From positions 62,001 through 126,000 of the forward strand of contig JBGSQK010000077.1 in the NCBI GenBank assembly GCA_041738135.1: 64,000 bases of DNA. The letters are read 5' to 3'. The translations under genes and the position numbers were made by a program. Shown piece by piece: positions 62,064-64,000 of this stretch. The notes beneath the pieces are model-generated. The model was given only the letters and a program-made list of their open reading frames with translations. It ran no database searches and was not told where the DNA came from. Within the stretch, counting starts at the first letter, position 1, and the number at the start of each line of letters is the position of its first letter. This DNA is from JAGOMX01 sp041738135 (lineage in GTDB: Bacteria > Pseudomonadota > Alphaproteobacteria > JAGOMX01).

Positions 62064-63689
62064 TTACTTTGCTTGTTTCTTTAGGTCTTTGATATCCGCC
62101 TCAAAACTTTGAATTGTCGCTTCCAATGCCTCAAGGATTTTACCAGTCAGATTGATTTTGAAATCAAAACTGCGACCTTCCAACAGTTTAGGGTTTTTTC
62201 CTTTAATGTCAAGGACCAGCTCCAGCTCTTTATACCGAGGCTTATTGATGTCTAACTTACCTTCTTGGTAGGTAAAGTTTTGTAAGGCCTTCGCCGCCAA
62301 AAGCAGATTTGAGTCCGTACTTTGCAAGGCAGCATCCCATTGATAAGCCACGTAACCTGGTTCAACACTGCTCATCAACCCGTTCTCAATGGCCAAGGAA
62401 TGATCTCCAAAAATACGAATGGGAATCTTGCCATCTAATAAACCATTGGCCGTTACCTTCTGCAATTCAAGATGCGTGAGCAAAGGTTGTAACGAGATTT
62501 TATCGAGAGTGAGCATCAGTGATTGTTCGCTTGGCAAAGGCCACAATACGCATGATGTCAACTGCGCTTTTCCGCCCCAAACATTTCCTTTAGCTTGAGC
62601 CAGGGTGATTATAGAATCGTCCATTACTAGGTTCAGTTCTAGTTGTGATAAGTTCATAATGGGAGACTCAACTATATCCACAAACACTTTCTGTTGTGTG
62701 GCAATTTTTGGCCACACATGCTCGATGGGAACCTTAAAACTCACACCCTTCACGTTTATGGTTTCATATAAAAAGTTTCCTTTTTCTACGATCAGCTTGC
62801 CTGAGGGTGTGAAGCGCGCATCTTCCCATGCCAAAGTCCCCTCACCTTTTAATACCATGCTATAGGATGCTATTTTATTCAATACATCATGACCGAAAAT
62901 GCGTAAAGGAAGTTTTTGTGAATCCAGTTCCAAGGATGGAACTTTAAAACTAAAGAGTCCGGCGCTTGGACCCGAAAAACCTCCATCGATTTTAAGAAAG
63001 ATCTCGTGGTTTTCATTTGTTATTAGAGCATTCACATGCAGCGGCGCCCCAAATGTTTGCTCGGCTTTCACACTCAGAGTAAGTGCAACAGGGATATCCT
63101 TCAGACGAACTTCTTCTATGGATAAATCAGCTGTTAACTTGCCTGCAGCAAGAGTTAGATTAATGCGACCGCCCTTTGACTGTGGTGTGGGTAGTATGGT
63201 TGAGGTTAGAAATAATTGATGCCCACCCACTTTATCCAACGAACCACTTATATTGCCGTTGATTTGGAAGGTTTCAGCTATGAAATGGGCAACAGGAAAG
63301 ACCACTGAGATTTCTTGAATTTCAAAATGTGAAATGTCCGCAGGTATTCGATCAAGCTGACCAATCACGTTGGGAATCTCAAAGGCTAAATCTTCTTCTA
63401 CCTTGGGTGTAAGCTTCACCCCCTTCACCATAACTTCACTCAAACGGCCCAAAAGCAAGTCCTTCGCAGTGAAATGAATTAAAACCGAAGAGATATGCGT
63501 TGATTGGTCGCCACTATACAAATCCTTCATTTCAAGAGAATTCCAGTTCAGATTGACCTCACCAATCTTCCAAGAATATGTATTGAAGGAATAAGCAACA
63601 ATTAGTCTGGGTAAAAGCAAATAGCATAAAAGCAATAATGCGCCCAAGGCTAACCCCAGGCGCACTATGAATTTAGATAAATGGTTCAT
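62064..63689 (-). CDS. ydbH: YdbH-like intermembrane lipid-transport protein (AsmA-like)
   Basis: The 541-residue product starts with one membrane anchor (LGLALGALLLLCYLLLPRLI) and continues as a long beta-rich groove protein of AsmA/TamB type, with the DctA-YdbH region in the last 250 residues (VTANGLLDGKIPIRIFGDHS and VAYQWDAALQSTDSNLLLAAK as landmarks, given in part). In E. coli the homologue of about 880 residues anchors in the inner membrane and carries phospholipids towards YnbE. This one is clearly shorter. It is five bases from the mlaC-like gene upstream. Confidence 0.88.
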   Translation of the reverse strand: MNHLSKFIVRLGLALGALLLLCYLLLPRLIVAYSFNTYSWKIGEVNLNWNSLEMKDLYSGDQSTHISSVLIHFTAKDLLLGRLSEVMVKGVKLTPKVEEDLAFEIPNVIGQLDRIPADISHFEIQEISVVFPVAHFIAETFQINGNISGSLDKVGGHQLFLTSTILPTPQSKGGRINLTLAAGKLTADLSIEEVRLKDIPVALTLSVKAEQTFGAPLHVNALITNENHEIFLKIDGGFSGPSAGLFSFKVPSLELDSQKLPLRIFGHDVLNKIASYSMVLKGEGTLAWEDARFTPSGKLIVEKGNFLYETINVKGVSFKVPIEHVWPKIATQQKVFVDIVESPIMNLSQLELNLVMDDSIITLAQAKGNVWGGKAQLTSCVLWPLPSEQSLMLTLDKISLQPLLTHLELQKVTANGLLDGKIPIRIFGDHSLAIENGLMSSVEPGYVAYQWDAALQSTDSNLLLAAKALQNFTYQEGKLDINKPRYKELELVLDIKGKNPKLLEGRSFDFKINLTGKILEALEATIQSFEADIKDLKKQAK

Positions 63690-63694
63690 TTGAG

Positions 63695-64000
63695 TTAGTT
63701 ATTTTTACGAGCTGCTTTGTTTTCTCGTAATGACATTATTAATCCGTCCAACTTACCACCATGGGCACCCAGGATAGAAGCATACTCGGAACGATGGGTA
63801 ATGCACATGCTGACTTCATTCACATGAATGTCGTACACCTTAAATTGACCACCTTTGTTATAAAGCTTCCAGCGAATATTCACCGGCTCACGAGCCGATC
63901 CTTGCACCTTTGCATTAACCCAGACAGCGCCATCGGCTTCATCCTTGCGAGACCCGTGCACCTTCATGGTTTCATCTTTATAGCTGTCAAACTGAGACGT
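63695..64000 (-). CDS. mlaC: MlaC-like phospholipid-binding protein (partial)
   Basis: The window ends inside this gene; the C-terminal 101 residues are visible. VNIRWKLYNKGGQFKVYDIHV (given in part), EVSMCITHRSEYASIL and GGKLDGLIMSLREN match the Ttg2D/MlaC family. MlaC shuttles phospholipids through the periplasm between MlaA and the MlaFEDB complex. Directly downstream lie ydbH-ynbE-ydbL, another lipid-transport system, apparently in one operon. The rest of the gene and its upstream neighbours are outside the window. Confidence 0.88.
   Translation of the reverse strand, partial: TSQFDSYKDETMKVHGSRKDEADGAVWVNAKVQGSAREPVNIRWKLYNKGGQFKVYDIHVNEVSMCITHRSEYASILGAHGGKLDGLIMSLRENKAARKNN

Overview
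The window reads as chromosome from a host-associated alphaproteobacterium. The dusB-(NtrC tail)-ntrY-ntrX-trkA run is an alphaproteobacterial arrangement. Very many small proteins carry Sec signal peptides, three exported proteins have F-box-like segments, and palindromic repeats of types seen in Rickettsiales/Holosporales-like genomes recur. A Holosporales-type amoeba or protist symbiont is my best guess; this is inference and no rRNA gene is present to test it. TGA is used as an ordinary stop. I found no tRNA, rRNA, CRISPR array, prophage or intact insertion sequence.

Layout. 0-5 kb: a secreted protein, accD, a cyanide-insensitive-type cytochrome bd oxidase (cydA, cydB and a 47-residue DUF2474-like third subunit) and a membrane-anchored glutaredoxin. 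5-10.7 kb: an exported F-box protein, an exported acidic protein, two tandem serine hydrolases of the class C beta-lactamase/family VIII esterase fold, an epoxide-hydrolase-like protein and the frameshifted stump of a third serine hydrolase. 10.7-20.2 kb: threonylcarbamoyl-AMP synthase, RidA, ObgE, an exported receiver-domain protein, an exported Sel1-type protein, an AmpD-type amidase and dnaE. 20.4-26 kb: a frameshifted cation/Ca antiporter and the envelope-biogenesis run rseP-bamA-skp. 26.2-33 kb: trkA, ntrX, ntrY, an isolated NtrC DNA-binding tail and dusB. 33-38 kb: exported proteins including an F-box/LRR protein, a decayed DUF4143 ATPase, and a small stress-type cluster (cupin, DUF302, DUF883/YqjD-like protein). 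38-43 kb: fliI-fliJ-dapB, a degenerate ThiD homologue, rlmH and an EamA exporter. 43-56 kb: a small lipoprotein, a third exported F-box protein, a duplicated arylsulfatase (one copy broken), an S9 peptidase, two paralogous outer-membrane barrels, a ferredoxin-NADP reductase and a secreted formylglycine-generating enzyme. 56-64 kb: hydrolase, secreted proteins, a proline-rich/LRR protein, an epimerase, a SpoIIAA-like protein, then mlaC-ydbH-ynbE-ydbL.

How the parts fit. Several clusters concern the envelope: outer-membrane assembly (RseP, BamA, Skp), intermembrane lipid traffic (MlaC, YdbH, YnbE, YdbL), peptidoglycan recycling (AmpD-type amidase) and K+ uptake control (TrkA) under the NtrYX redox/nitrogen two-component system. 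The sulfatase and the formylglycine-generating enzyme form a probable functional pair in the periplasm. The exported F-box, LRR, Sel1 and receiver-domain proteins are the candidate host-interaction or novel periplasmic set. Decay is visible (third hydrolase, antiporter, sulfatase copy, DUF4143 ATPase, ThiD active site, loss of NtrB and most of NtrC), as expected of a genome adapting to a host.
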